A DNA stretch of 64,000 bases from positions 215,053 through 279,052 of the forward strand of contig NZ_QORW01000009.1 of NCBI RefSeq assembly GCF_003574735.1, given 5' to 3'. Origin of the DNA: Dongia deserti (GTDB taxonomy: Bacteria > Pseudomonadota > Alphaproteobacteria > Dongiales > Dongiaceae). This document shows positions 16,604 to 25,765 of this stretch, in pieces. Made by a program: the position numbers and the translations under genes. The stretch's first letter is position 1; the number at the start of each line of letters is the position of its first letter. Below the pieces are notes generated by a model. It had not been told where the DNA came from. It did no database searches and was given only the letters and a program-made list of their open reading frames with translations.

Positions 16604-17931
16604 TCGATAGCGTAGGTGGCCTGGCGTGGCAGGACGGAGTTCGCCGGCGCGAACAGGGCCCAGCTGATGCCGCTCGGATGAAAGATCAGGGTCGAGTGTC
16701 CGTCCAAGGCGAATGAGACGAGCTGCTCCAGCACCTTGCGGCCGAAGCCGCTGGAGACGACCTCGTGCACGTTGGGCCCGCCTTCTTCGCGCCATTCGAA
16801 CTGGAACTCGCTGGCCTTGCCGTGCGCACCGGCCGGCACCAGCGACCAGCTGATCGTCGCCTTGCCGTTCGGCGCGCCGAGGGCGCCGTATTTGATCGAG
16901 TTGGTCGCGAGCTCATAGAGCGCCATGCCGATATACTGCACCGCCGTGGACGAGATCATGATCGGCGCGCCCAGGATCTCGCAGCGCGCACCGACCCCGA
17001 ACGGCTCCAGCTGCGTGCGCACCACAGCGTCGATCGTAGCGCCTTCCCACCTGGTGTTCACCAGCAGGTCTTGCGAGCGCGCCATCGCGCGCAGGCGAGC
17101 CTCCAGTTCTTCCACCAGTTTTTCGGGCTGTGCACTCTTGGCCGTCTCGCGCAGCACCGCCGCGATCACCGCATACTGGTTCTTGGCCCGATGCGACACC
17201 TCGCGCAGCAGCAGCGCGATGCGCGTCTCGTTCTCCTTGCGGGCGGTGATGTCCTGGGTGACGCCGGTCATGTGCCGCGTCGCCTTGTCGACCACGGCGC
17301 GATAGGTTTGCAGCCAGACGGTCCTGCCATCCGGCCGGGTGAAGCGGAACTCATCCACCGGCGCCATCTCCGCCTCGCCGGCCAGGTAGGCGCGCAGGCG
17401 CGACATGCGCGGCAGGTCGTCGGGATGCACCCGCGCGAGGTAGTCGTCGATCGACGGCGGCGTATCAGGATCCAGGCCCGTCACGTCGTAGAAGGTCCGG
17501 TCCCAGCGAACCTCCTGCCCGATCCACTCCCAGGTCCCGGCATTCGCGGCGCGTAGCGCGAGACTGAGCCGCTCGCGCTCCGCCCTCAGCCGCCCGATCG
17601 CATTGTCCAGCAAGTCGACAATGAAGATGATGAGCCCGCTGGTGGCGAGATAGCCCGCGACCTGCACCAAGCCCCAGCCGCTGCCCGGCAGCGCGAATTG
17701 CGGTTGCAGGAAGAACGGCGCGGCGAGGCCCGTCGCAACCAGGGCCAGCAGACCGGCAGCACGGCCGCCGACAAACGCGCTGAGCAAAACGGCTGAAAAG
17801 AAGGTGAGGAACGGCGGCAATTCCGGAAGCGCGGCGCGCGCCGCGATGGCGCCGGCGACCAGCACCGCCGCTGCGGCCAGACCAAGCGCACGATGCCGCC
17901 GTAGGCGCGGCAGCCGCCGTTCGATCCACAT
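16600..17931 (-). CDS. Membrane HWE-family sensor histidine kinase with PAS domain
   Basis: A 443-residue kinase. Four hydrophobic segments (about 16-34, 41-55, 58-74, 88-107) form a DUF4118-like membrane region. A PAS/PAC domain follows (LRAANAGTWEWIGQEVRWDRTFYDVTGLDPD ... GVTQDITARKENE). The transmitter begins LLREVSHRAKNQYAVIAAVLRET, the HWE/HisKA_2-type H-box with phospho-His at about 247, then an N-box ALYELATNSIKYGALG and the G-box GFGRKVLEQLVSFALDG. HWE kinases in alphaproteobacteria often feed the general stress or light/blue-light responses. No response regulator is adjacent. Confidence 0.9.
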   Translation of the reverse strand: MWIERRLPRLRRHRALGLAAAAVLVAGAIAARAALPELPPFLTFFSAVLLSAFVGGRAAGLLALVATGLAAPFFLQPQFALPGSGWGLVQVAGYLATSGLIIFIVDLLDNAIGRLRAERERLSLALRAANAGTWEWIGQEVRWDRTFYDVTGLDPDTPPSIDDYLARVHPDDLPRMSRLRAYLAGEAEMAPVDEFRFTRPDGRTVWLQTYRAVVDKATRHMTGVTQDITARKENETRIALLLREVSHRAKNQYAVIAAVLRETAKSAQPEKLVEELEARLRAMARSQDLLVNTRWEGATIDAVVRTQLEPFGVGARCEILGAPIMISSTAVQYIGMALYELATNSIKYGALGAPNGKATISWSLVPAGAHGKASEFQFEWREEGGPNVHEVVSSGFGRKVLEQLVSFALDGHSTLIFHPSGISWALFAPANSVLPRQATYAID

Positions 17932-18163
17932 GCTCCCCCCACTCCCCGGAAGGCCGATGCTAGTGCGTGGATGGCTGCGGCGTAAAGCGGTTTGGCACCA
18001 GGCGGGCGGGCGCGGCGCAGCACCCAACGCACCGGGCTGCCAAAGGATCCTAGGATCGCAAAGGTGCCGGCCGCACCGAATCTTGGACCCCCCGAGGACT
18101 TGAAGCCGCACGCCGCCTGACGCCATGCTAGCATTTTGGACTGCCGCATCTGGAAAGGTGCAG

Positions 18164-18529
18164 ATGATGCCCAGACCTTATTCCCTCTCCTGCCACTGCG
18201 GCGCGATCAAGCTGGAAGTCGATGCCGAGCTCGCCGGCCTGGAGGAGTGCAATTGCTCGACGTGCGCGCGCTCCGGCTTTCTGCACTGGAGCGTGCCGAT
18301 GGAGTCCGTCCGTCTCGTCACGCAGAAGCGCAACATCTCCACGTATCTGTGGCGCGATGCCGGTGGCGGTCATCAATTCTGCCCGACCTGCGGGACGGGT
18401 TTGATGCGCACCGGTTATCGCGATCGCATCTCCATCAATGCACGCTGCATCGAAGGGATCGACGTCTTCACGCTGGAAGTCAAACGCTATGACGGGCGCA
18501 CCTTGATGCCGCCGGGCCCTACCATGTAG
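18164..18529 (+). CDS. GFA-family (formaldehyde-activating-enzyme-like) zinc protein
   Basis: A 121-residue protein with the GFA zinc-site cysteines: SLSCHCGAIKLEV (CxCG), EECNCSTCARSGFLHW (CNCSxC) and HQFCPTCGTGLM (CxxCG). The beta-tent fold binds two zinc ions. Members include Gfa, which adds glutathione to formaldehyde, but most homologues have unknown substrates. The tandem ATGs at 18164/18167 follow GGAAAGG; an ATG 13 codons upstream has no ribosome site. Confidence 0.88.
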   Translation: MMPRPYSLSCHCGAIKLEVDAELAGLEECNCSTCARSGFLHWSVPMESVRLVTQKRNISTYLWRDAGGGHQFCPTCGTGLMRTGYRDRISINARCIEGIDVFTLEVKRYDGRTLMPPGPTM

Positions 18530-18564
18530 CGGCTTCTGCGCCGCGGTTCGCGTTCGCCTGGCTC

Positions 18565-19077
18565 TTAGTCTTGCAGGGTCAATTCGAAAAAGACGAGCCA
18601 ATCCTTCACGTCATCCGGCAGCGCGTAATAGGGCGCGATGCGTTGGAAGCCGGCGCTCTCATAGAGCCGCATGGCTTCGCGCTGCCGTTTGCTGGTATCG
18701 AGCCGCATCCGCCGATAGCCTGCATCGCGTGCTTCCGCGATGATACGCGTCGCCAGGGCGCGACCGATGCCCGTGCCGCGAAAGGAAGCGGGCACGAACA
18801 TGCGTTTCATTTCGCAAACCCCATCGCCCAGGTCACGCAATGCGACGCAGCCGGCCGCTTGACCATCCTGATAGGCGATCAGCAAGCGGCCCTGCGGCCG
18901 CGCATATTTGCCCGGCAGCCCCTCTAGCTCCTGATCGAAGGCGCGCCGGTCAAAGTAGCGCTCGATCAAAGTGACGTCCTCGACATGCCGCTCGTGATGC
19001 CACGCCACAAAGGCGCGCATCAGCGAGCGGACGTCGTCCAGCTCTCTCGGAGTCACCGCTTCACGAATCAGGGCCAT
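18565..19077 (-). CDS. GNAT-family N-acetyltransferase
   Basis: A 170-residue acetyltransferase starting MALIREAVTPRELDDV. The acetyl-CoA site is clear (MKRMFVPASFRGTGIGRALATRIIAEARDAGYRRMRLDT), with the RGTGIG P-loop-like motif, followed by the usual C-terminal YESAGFQRIAPYY. This set of motifs resembles the MarR-associated/YhhY-like GNATs that act on small molecules; the substrate cannot be told. The upstream ATG at 19092 is less likely than 19077. The next gene on the strand begins 312 bases upstream. Confidence 0.87.
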   Translation of the reverse strand: MALIREAVTPRELDDVRSLMRAFVAWHHERHVEDVTLIERYFDRRAFDQELEGLPGKYARPQGRLLIAYQDGQAAGCVALRDLGDGVCEMKRMFVPASFRGTGIGRALATRIIAEARDAGYRRMRLDTSKRQREAMRLYESAGFQRIAPYYALPDDVKDWLVFFELTLQD

Positions 19078-19110
19078 CGCACGATGCTCCAAGCCGGGCG
19101 GAACAATCGG

Positions 19111-19389
19111 TCACGGCCGATAGAAATAGGGGTCGAGAACCCGGACTTCGGTGATCTTGCCCACCGGCAGGTTGTTCTTGGCACCAACCCGGCGGATCGC
19201 TTCCGGATTGGGCGCGTCATAGACGCAATAGGTGCGCCGGTTGTTGTCGGTGCTGACATAGGTATGAATCCAGGTCACGCCGTCCGACAAGTTGACGTCG
19301 ATGACGCCAGCCATGGCCTTGGCGCCATCGGCATTGACGGGCACGTTCAGTCCGTCGGGAAATTCACGCTCCACCACATAGCGAGGCAT
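19111..19389 (-). CDS. DUF4242 (SCO4226-like) protein
   Basis: A 92-residue ferredoxin-like protein beginning MPRYVVEREFPDG and containing VTWIHTYVSTDNNRRTYCVYDAPNPEAIRRVGAKNNLPVGKITEVRVLDPYFY. This matches DUF4242, whose Streptomyces member SCO4226 binds nickel. The conserved 'W.hsy.....k.yCvYeA' block and 'A...g.P...i..v' are present. The frame is open 36 codons further upstream; ATG 19389 fits the family. The region 19390-19626 shows nothing identifiable. Confidence 0.85.
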   Translation of the reverse strand: MPRYVVEREFPDGLNVPVNADGAKAMAGVIDVNLSDGVTWIHTYVSTDNNRRTYCVYDAPNPEAIRRVGAKNNLPVGKITEVRVLDPYFYRP

Positions 19390-19626
19390 GTGCTTCACCC
19401 CTGCAAAAAAGTCTCCGGGCAATTCCGGTGCCGCGTACCCTAGCGAAGGCGCATCTCGGACAAATCGGGAGAGTTCCCTATTTTTTCGGCCCCACACGTC
19501 TAACTCCCTTTCCGGCGGGCATTAAGCGCACAGTGAGCCCCTTTCCCCCTTGTGAGCGAAGGTTGGGATGGGGGGTGCCGCCGCACCACGGCAGACAAGA
19601 CGTGATGAATGGGTGGTTGGAGCGTG

Positions 19627-22245
19627 CTAGCGATCGCCTTGCTGCTTCGCCGCGCAGAGTCCCAGCCGGTTGGCCATGGCGGCGGCCTCGCCGCGCGAGC
19701 GGACGGCGAGCTTGGCGAGGATGGCGGAGACGTGGTGGTCCACCGTCTTTTCCGACACGAACAGCCGGCGCGCGATATCCGCGTTGCGGCAGCCTTCGGT
19801 GAGGAGCGCCAGCACCTTCATCTCCCGATTGGTGAGACCTTGCGGGTTCTGTCGCGTTTGCCCATGAGGTCCGCGCGCGATGCCGCGTGCGCCGCTCGCC
19901 CGCAGCTTGCGGCGGACCATGCCGGCCATCGGGCCGGCGCCCAACCTTTCAAGGATCTCCAGCGCGCGGCGCAGAGCCTTCTCTTCATCGCCGTCGGCGA
20001 GCGCCGACGCCTGCTCATAAGGGCAGCCGAGCGCTTGCCAGGCTGCCGCGGCGGCGCGCCAGTTTCCCGCGATCTGCAACGCAAAGGGCTTGGCGAGCTC
20101 GTCCAGCTCGTCGATCCGTTCACCGCAACGCCAGAGCCACAAAGCCAGCTCGCCCTTCACCCAGGAATGCGAACCCTTGCCTGCGAGTTCGTAAGCAGGG
20201 CGGACCTCTTCCAGCCGTTCCGCAAGATTGCCGCGCAGCCACGCCGCCTCCGCTCGCGCGACGACCACAGGGGCGAGCCTCTGCAACTCTCCGGTCGGCA
20301 GTGCCAGCGCCCGCGCCTCGTCAAGCGGCGTCTCGACATCGGGGTCGCCGCGGCGCGCCCGCACCAGCCCCAGCACGATCAGCGCGGTGATCTTGCTGAC
20401 CGGCGCGATGCTGGGATGGCGGATGACGGCCTCCGCATCCTCCGCAGCCTTGTCCCACGTCCCTTCCAAGAGATGCGCCACGGCGCGGAACGGTTTCATG
20501 TAGCGCACCCAGGATGCAAGGTCGTGTGCCTCGCAATAGGCGATGCCCTCCGCCAGATATCGATTGGCGCGTGCAAGATCATATTTCCGGACCGTGCTGG
20601 TCGCGAGGTTAGTATAGGCACGCGCCGCGTGCTCTTCGAAGCCGCCGTCCAACGCCAGCTTCAGTGCTCGCTCGACATCGGGCAGGCCGCTCTGGTCTGC
20701 CTGCATGCGCGCGGTACCGACATTGTTCAGTGCATGGCTGAGAATCTCCTGGTCGCCGAGCGTGGTCGCGAGATCGATCGCCTTCCTGCCCCAGCTGAGG
20801 GCCGCCTCTACATTATCCTCGAGCATGCCTAGCTGTGCGCGGTTGCTGTAGGCCATGGCGAGCTCTCGCCCCGGCACCAGCGCGCTCAGGATCTCTACCG
20901 CTTCGCTGGCGTAACGCTCGGCGTCGGCCTTGTTGCCCCAGAACCAGGACAGGCGCGACAGCCAGCGCGCGTTGTCGCCTTCCTTCAAGCGATTTCCGCT
21001 CGTGCGCCGGAGAGCGAGCGCCGCTTCGCGCGCCTTGATCGCATCCTGGATCTGGTCGGTCAGGTAGCATTCATAGGACAGGCGCTCATTCAACTCCGCA
21101 CGTGCCTCATCAGGCAGAGAGCCCGCATGACGAAGCGCCGTCGCATAGTGCGCCGCCGCTTCGCGGTGGGATCGCAGCGCGGCCGCGCGCTCGGCCGCGA
21201 GGGGCGCGAAGCGCAGCACCGCCGGGCTGTCGCCGGCGAGGTCCGCGTGATGCACGAGGCGCGCGGTCGGAACATCAGCTCTCTCCAGCAGGGCGGCGAG
21301 GATGCGCGCATGCAGCGCCTGCCGCTGGGGCAGCGGCAGGTGCTCCTCCACCGCGCGGCGCGCCAGCTCGTGACGGAAGGCGAGCGAGCCATCCTCTAGC
21401 GCCACCATGCCGACCGCGAGGCAATCCTGCACCGCGGTGCCCGCGCCGGGCGCGAGCCGATCCAGCAGTTCGCGTTCCATTCTGCCCGGCACCAGGGCCG
21501 CCAGGTTGGCGATGGCAAGCGCGTCCTCTGACAGCCGCGCCATGCGCGCGATCACCGCATCGCGTACCGTCTGTGGCACATTGTTCTGCGACCCCGCCAG
21601 CACCTCGGTCACGAAGAACGGATTGCCGCCAGTGACCGCGTGCAGCTCTTTCGCCGAACGACCCATCTCTTCCGCCAGTGTCGCCACGGCCTGCTCGCTG
21701 AGCGGCGCGAGGTGCAGCCGGTGGACAGAACGCGATGGCAGGTCGCCGATCACCGAACGCAACGGGTGCCGGGGTCCGACTTCGTCATCGCGATAGCTGG
21801 TCACCAGCATCAGGCCCAGCCCCTGCAGCCGGCGCCCCAGGAACTTGATGAGGTCCAGGGTCGCCTCGTCCGCCCAATGCACGTCCTCGAAGATCAGGAT
21901 GGCGGGCGCGGGCAGGCGCGCCAGTCGGTCAATGGTGATGTTGAACAGCGCCTCGCGTTTGGTGGCGGTCTCAAGCGCCGCTGGGAATTCGCCGCCGATC
22001 TGCCGCGCGATGTCATAAAGCGGCGCCAGCGGATGCGGCGTGAACAAGGCCTCGCACCCGCCCCACAGGACTCGCGCCGGCAGGCCCTTGGCAGCCCGCT
22101 GCCCGGCCGCGAATTGCCGCAACAAAGCAGTCTTGCCGATGCCGGCCTCGCCATACACCAGCACCACGCGCCCCTCTCCCGCCGAGATGCGCTCCAGGCA
22201 GGAGTTCAGGGCTTGAATATCGGACTCTCGCTCGAGCAGGCGCAT
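19627..22245 (-). CDS. Large ATP-binding LuxR-family (LAL/MalT-like) regulator
   Basis: An 872-residue STAND-type regulator. The N-terminal AAA-16 ATPase opens MRLLERESDIQAL, has Walker A GEAGIGKT (32-39) and Walker B PAILIFEDVHWADEA. The middle, roughly 330-780, is a run of TPR-like helices (repeated A..a..ALR, YSNRAQLGML, ALNNVGTARM). The C-terminus has a LuxR helix-turn-helix (LTNREMKVLALLTEGCRNADIARRLFVSEKTVDHHVSAIL). Such proteins switch on ligand and ATP binding to activate target operons; the targets are unknown. ATG 22245 is preferred to the open frame from 22326. Confidence 0.92.
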   Translation of the reverse strand: MRLLERESDIQALNSCLERISAGEGRVVLVYGEAGIGKTALLRQFAAGQRAAKGLPARVLWGGCEALFTPHPLAPLYDIARQIGGEFPAALETATKREALFNITIDRLARLPAPAILIFEDVHWADEATLDLIKFLGRRLQGLGLMLVTSYRDDEVGPRHPLRSVIGDLPSRSVHRLHLAPLSEQAVATLAEEMGRSAKELHAVTGGNPFFVTEVLAGSQNNVPQTVRDAVIARMARLSEDALAIANLAALVPGRMERELLDRLAPGAGTAVQDCLAVGMVALEDGSLAFRHELARRAVEEHLPLPQRQALHARILAALLERADVPTARLVHHADLAGDSPAVLRFAPLAAERAAALRSHREAAAHYATALRHAGSLPDEARAELNERLSYECYLTDQIQDAIKAREAALALRRTSGNRLKEGDNARWLSRLSWFWGNKADAERYASEAVEILSALVPGRELAMAYSNRAQLGMLEDNVEAALSWGRKAIDLATTLGDQEILSHALNNVGTARMQADQSGLPDVERALKLALDGGFEEHAARAYTNLATSTVRKYDLARANRYLAEGIAYCEAHDLASWVRYMKPFRAVAHLLEGTWDKAAEDAEAVIRHPSIAPVSKITALIVLGLVRARRGDPDVETPLDEARALALPTGELQRLAPVVVARAEAAWLRGNLAERLEEVRPAYELAGKGSHSWVKGELALWLWRCGERIDELDELAKPFALQIAGNWRAAAAAWQALGCPYEQASALADGDEEKALRRALEILERLGAGPMAGMVRRKLRASGARGIARGPHGQTRQNPQGLTNREMKVLALLTEGCRNADIARRLFVSEKTVDHHVSAILAKLAVRSRGEAAAMANRLGLCAAKQQGDR

Positions 22246-22420
22246 GCGCAGGGATCTTCCCCCAGGTGGACCAGCCCTCAGTGTGCAGACGCGGGCAATC
22301 TTACAAGAGAAGTGTGGTGCGGCCAAACGGGGTTACCGAGGCCCTACGCTGCCGGCGCGATCACGTGTCGCCACAGCTTCGGCGCGTCCTGGAAGCGGCG
22401 CGATGCAGGGCGCCGGATGC

Positions 22421-23485
22421 CTAGAAATTCAGCCCGAAGTTCATCGAAGCAATGTGGTTTGCCGGTGTGGTGACGGGTGCATCCGTCAGGGTCCGGTCGT
22501 AGTCATAGCCGGCGGAGATGTGCCATTCCGCACCGGTGGTGGTAGATATCTGCCAGTCGCTCCTGAGTTTGAGGAGGTGCCGCAGATCGTGCCGGCGCGC
22601 GTCCGCATACTGGTCAGTATAGCCGCGCTCCGTGGTGGTGAGCTTGTAGCTGCTGTCGATCCGCCATCCCGGGGCCAGCACCAGATGCGCCGTCACACCC
22701 GGGCCCTGGCTGAAGCGGTACTGGGAGGGCAAGGGACCGTCTGTGGTGTTGAAACCGTAGGCCAGCTCCAGCGCGCTCTTGTCGAACAGGTCGATCTTGA
22801 CGCCCAGCCAGCCATAGGTGCTCTCGCGGTTGTCAGTATAGAGCAGCTCCGAGACGCGCCAGGACTGGCCCAGGGTCGCGGTCAGGTCCACGCCCCGGCC
22901 GATCTCCTGCCACAACTTGCCTTCCAGCGCGTAGTCCATGCGCTCCAGGACATCTCTCTGCATCGTCGCGTAGAGCGATGGCCGCAGGAGCAGGCCGCTG
23001 CCGCCCTCCTGGTATTGGAATGCCGCGTCGCCGCCAAACCGACCGCTCGACAGGATGCCGTCGCCGTCGATATGCGTGCGGCTGACCACGCCACTCGGCT
23101 TCAAGGACATGTTGTTGCCGAGTTCGAACTTGTGGCTGCCGGTGACACCGGCAGCGACGCTGGGCGCGGCATCGCCATTCTGCCGCTTGCCCCCGACCAC
23201 GACCGGAACGCCCGCGACATTCAGGCGGCGCTTCTGGTTCATGTCCACTTCGTCGGCCAGGCGGTTGCTCGTGATGTCGAGGAAGAGATTGAGCGGTTGG
23301 GCGGCTTCCTTGCCCTTTTCCCCAGCTGCCGAGACGATGATGACGCTGAGATAGAGCGACACCGCGCAGAGCGAGGTGCGACACCATCGCCTTAGCAGCG
23401 CCCGACATGCACTCTCATCACGTTGCAACCACGTAGCGCGGCGCCCCGAATATGAGGGGCGCACCGCGACTGGGCGCAAGATCAT
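22421..23485 (-). CDS. Putative outer-membrane beta-barrel protein
   Basis: A 354-residue protein. A basic N-terminus of about 35 residues precedes a hydrophobic stretch (LCAVSLYLSVIIVSAAG) that should act as a signal. The rest alternates amphipathic strands with aromatic girdles (SALELAYGFNTTDG, WRIDSSYKLTTTERGYTDQ, WQISTTTGAEWHISAGYDYDR) and ends in a C-terminal Phe (ASMNFGLNF), the BAM recognition signature. No family name is recognised. The true start may be downstream of 23485, since the signal peptide is unusually deep. The 259 bases upstream (23486-23744) include an A/T-rich patch near 23530-23545 and no gene. Confidence 0.75.
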   Translation of the reverse strand: MILRPVAVRPSYSGRRATWLQRDESACRALLRRWCRTSLCAVSLYLSVIIVSAAGEKGKEAAQPLNLFLDITSNRLADEVDMNQKRRLNVAGVPVVVGGKRQNGDAAPSVAAGVTGSHKFELGNNMSLKPSGVVSRTHIDGDGILSSGRFGGDAAFQYQEGGSGLLLRPSLYATMQRDVLERMDYALEGKLWQEIGRGVDLTATLGQSWRVSELLYTDNRESTYGWLGVKIDLFDKSALELAYGFNTTDGPLPSQYRFSQGPGVTAHLVLAPGWRIDSSYKLTTTERGYTDQYADARRHDLRHLLKLRSDWQISTTTGAEWHISAGYDYDRTLTDAPVTTPANHIASMNFGLNF

Positions 23486-23744
23486 ATGTGATTCCCCGAC
23501 AGCCTTAGCCGATAGACTGCACGAACGTGGTTAGTTTTTAATTAAGGCGCAGTGATGGCATTCACAGCGAAAGCGGTCGTCACAGCGAAAAAAGTTCGCG
23601 CTGACGTAGAGTCATTCCAGGGAAGCTAGTTCGATCGGACTAGGCGCGCGATGATCGCATCAGTGTTTCGCGCCGCCGACATGGTTGTGCTGAGCACGAC
23701 CCTGTCGATCAGGGGCGGGGTGGGCGTGAAGCGGCGCGCGTTCT

Positions 23745-24344
23745 CTACAGCACGTGGATGACCTGCCCGGTGAGCAATCCCTCGACCGACTTCACGTAGG
23801 CATTGGCGGCGCGCTTGCCGGGGACGGCTTCGTGGCCGAGGAAGTAGGGGCCGTAGGAGGGCAGCGATTCTTCCAGTAAGCCTGGGCTGATCGAATTGAT
23901 GCGGATGCCGCGCGGCATCTCGATCGCCGCGGCGCGCACGAAGGAATCGATCGCGCCGTTGACCAGGCTGGCGCCGACGCCGAAGCGGATCGGATCGTGG
24001 CTCAGCACGCCGCTGGTGAGGGTAAAGGAGCCGCCGTCGTTCACGTAGTCGCGGCCGATCAGGACCATGTTGACTTGGCCCATCAGCTTGTCCTTGAGGC
24101 CGATGCCGATCTCCGCCTCGCTCAGCTCGGCGAACGCCCCGAAATGCACCTTGCCGGCGGTGCACATCACCGCATCCACCTTGCCGACACGTTCGAACAG
24201 CTCGCGGATCGAGCAGGCATCCTTGATGTCGACCTGCACGTCGCCGCTCTTCGATCCGGCCTTCACGATCTCGTGCCGCTCCGCAAGGGCGGCGGTGACG
24301 AGCTTGCCGATGGTGCCGGTCGCGCCGACGATGAGGATCTTCAT
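23745..24344 (-). CDS. Short-chain dehydrogenase/reductase family protein
   Basis: A 199-residue Rossmann protein. The N-terminus MKILIVGATGTIGKLVTAAL carries a GxTGxIG nucleotide-binding motif, and VQVDIKDACSIRELF gives the Asp that contacts the adenine ring. The catalytic Tyr-x-x-x-Lys is not visible: the usual region reads RFGVGASLVNGAIDSFV, so Lys is replaced. The late strand motif RINSISPGLLEES is present. It is at the short end for SDRs and may be a non-classical member. It precedes the OsmC-like gene on the opposite order of the same strand, 24 bases apart. Confidence 0.8.
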   Translation of the reverse strand: MKILIVGATGTIGKLVTAALAERHEIVKAGSKSGDVQVDIKDACSIRELFERVGKVDAVMCTAGKVHFGAFAELSEAEIGIGLKDKLMGQVNMVLIGRDYVNDGGSFTLTSGVLSHDPIRFGVGASLVNGAIDSFVRAAAIEMPRGIRINSISPGLLEESLPSYGPYFLGHEAVPGKRAANAYVKSVEGLLTGQVIHVL

Positions 24345-24368
24345 GTCCGATGCCCTAAAGGCTTGGGT

Positions 24369-24845
24369 TCATACGAATTGCGGTGGCACGATCTCCGTCA
24401 CCACCTCGGTTTTGACCGAATTGGCGATGAAGCATTCCTCGTGCGAGCGGTGATGCAGCGCTGCGATGTCCGCCTCACTCGGGCGCTTGTCGCCGGAGAA
24501 GACGATGGTGGGATGCAGCGTGACGCGCGCGACATAGAGCTTGCCGGCTTCGTTCTTTGCCATCTCGCCGCGCGCTTCGTCTTCATACGAGTCGATGGTG
24601 AAGCCTGCGCGCGCCGCGAAGGTTAGGAAGAACAACAGGTGGCAGGAGGAGAGGCTGGCGACGAAGGCCTCTTCCGGATCGACCGCCGCCGTAATTGAAT
24701 AGTTCGGCACCACGAACGGCGAGGACGAGGCCGGCACCTCCAGGCCTTCATCGAAACGCCAGACGTGGCCGCGCGAATAGCGGTTGTCGGTGAAAGCCTG
24801 ATCGCCCCGCCGCCACAGCACCGTCGCACGATATGCATGCGCCAT
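24369..24845 (-). CDS. OsmC-family peroxiredoxin-like protein
   Basis: A 158-residue OsmC/YhfA-type protein: GDQAFTDNRYSRGHVWRFDEG, then DPEEAFVASLSSCHLLFFLTFAARAGF with the first reactive Cys, and AALHHRSHEECFIANSVKTEV with the second. The family reduces organic hydroperoxides using a Cys pair. It is probably cotranscribed with the downstream SDR gene (24-base gap). It is distinct from the Ohr-type copy at 27338. Confidence 0.9.
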   Translation of the reverse strand: MAHAYRATVLWRRGDQAFTDNRYSRGHVWRFDEGLEVPASSSPFVVPNYSITAAVDPEEAFVASLSSCHLLFFLTFAARAGFTIDSYEDEARGEMAKNEAGKLYVARVTLHPTIVFSGDKRPSEADIAALHHRSHEECFIANSVKTEVVTEIVPPQFV

Positions 24846-24953
24846 GAGTCGCTCTCCTTGGAATGAAGGCGCTAGTCTGTCGCGATGCGGCGCTGCGATG
24901 CAACCCTCTCATGACGTTTCCATGCGCAAGATCCGAAACCTTGCAGGCAAATT

Positions 24954-24985
24954 CGTGGGTGGTCGTGCCAAGCACGACCATGACG
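24954..24985. repeat. Short palindromic repeat related to the GTCAT...GACC family (copy 2)
   Basis: Perfect 8-bp stem GGTCGTGC / GCACGACC with a 3-base loop, bounded by CGTGGGT and ATGACG. Read on the minus strand it gives the familiar CGTCATGGTCGTGC...GCACGACCACCCACG form. It lies downstream of secB. Confidence 0.6.
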
Positions 24986-25044
24986 AAAAAAGGGATTAGC
25001 GGAGCAGCACGCGGTGTCGTAGCGAGCGTAAGCCGTTCGCGACG

Positions 25045-25575
25045 TCAGTTCAGCGCCGTCTTGCCGTCGCCTTCGCCGGTGGGCTGCGCGGCGGCGGCCT
25101 GCTTCATCATCTCCTCACGCTTGTCGCGATAGAGGGCGGCGAAGTCGATCGGATTGATCAGCAGCGGCGGAAAGCCGCCGGCGGAGATCGCATGGGCGAT
25201 CACCTGGCGCGCAAAGGGGAAGAGCAGGCGCGGCGCCTCGATCATGATGAGGGGCAGCACGACTTCCTGCGACACGCGGCCCAGGCGGAAGATGCCGCCA
25301 TATTCGCATTCGGCGACATAGACCACCTTGTCGCTGGCCTTGGCCTCCACCGCCAGGAACAGGACGATCTCGATCTCCGGCGGGGTGCGCGGCTGCACCC
25401 GGACGTCGACCCGCACCGTGCCATGCGGCACCTCCTTGAGGGTCATCAGCGAGTCCGGGCCGCCCGGATTCTCAAACGACAAGTCCTTGACGTATTGGGT
25501 CACGACGGTGAGGGGGAAGCCCTGGGACTGCGGATTGCCGGCCTCGGCGCCGCCCTGCTTGTCATTCTCGGCCAT
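25045..25575 (-). CDS. secB: Protein-export chaperone SecB
   Basis: A 176-residue SecB. The core is complete: FPLTVVTQYVKDLSFENPGGPD, VDVRVQPRTPPEIEIVLFLAVEAK, YVAECEYGGIFRL, and the C-terminal IMIEAPRLLFPFARQVIAHAISAGGFPPLLINPIDFAALYR, which contains the SecA-contact and tetramer helices. It has a longer acidic N-terminus and a C-terminal Ala/Gln tail. SecB is a tetrameric cytosolic chaperone that hands unfolded preproteins to SecA. It is monocistronic. Confidence 0.97.
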   Translation of the reverse strand: MAENDKQGGAEAGNPQSQGFPLTVVTQYVKDLSFENPGGPDSLMTLKEVPHGTVRVDVRVQPRTPPEIEIVLFLAVEAKASDKVVYVAECEYGGIFRLGRVSQEVVLPLIMIEAPRLLFPFARQVIAHAISAGGFPPLLINPIDFAALYRDKREEMMKQAAAAQPTGEGDGKTALN

Positions 25576-25765
25576 AATTCAACGTCCTGATGGGGTTTGG
25601 TCCTTTGGCCGTTCCGCTAGCACTTCCCGGCGCCCGACGCAATCACGCGAGGCCCAATCAAGCCAAAGCGGACCGGAATTCACATTTGGGATTTGGCGGG
25701 TCGGCTGTTAAGGTGGCGGACGTGACGGTACGCGGGCGGACGAGAGCCCGCGAAGGTGGTGTAAA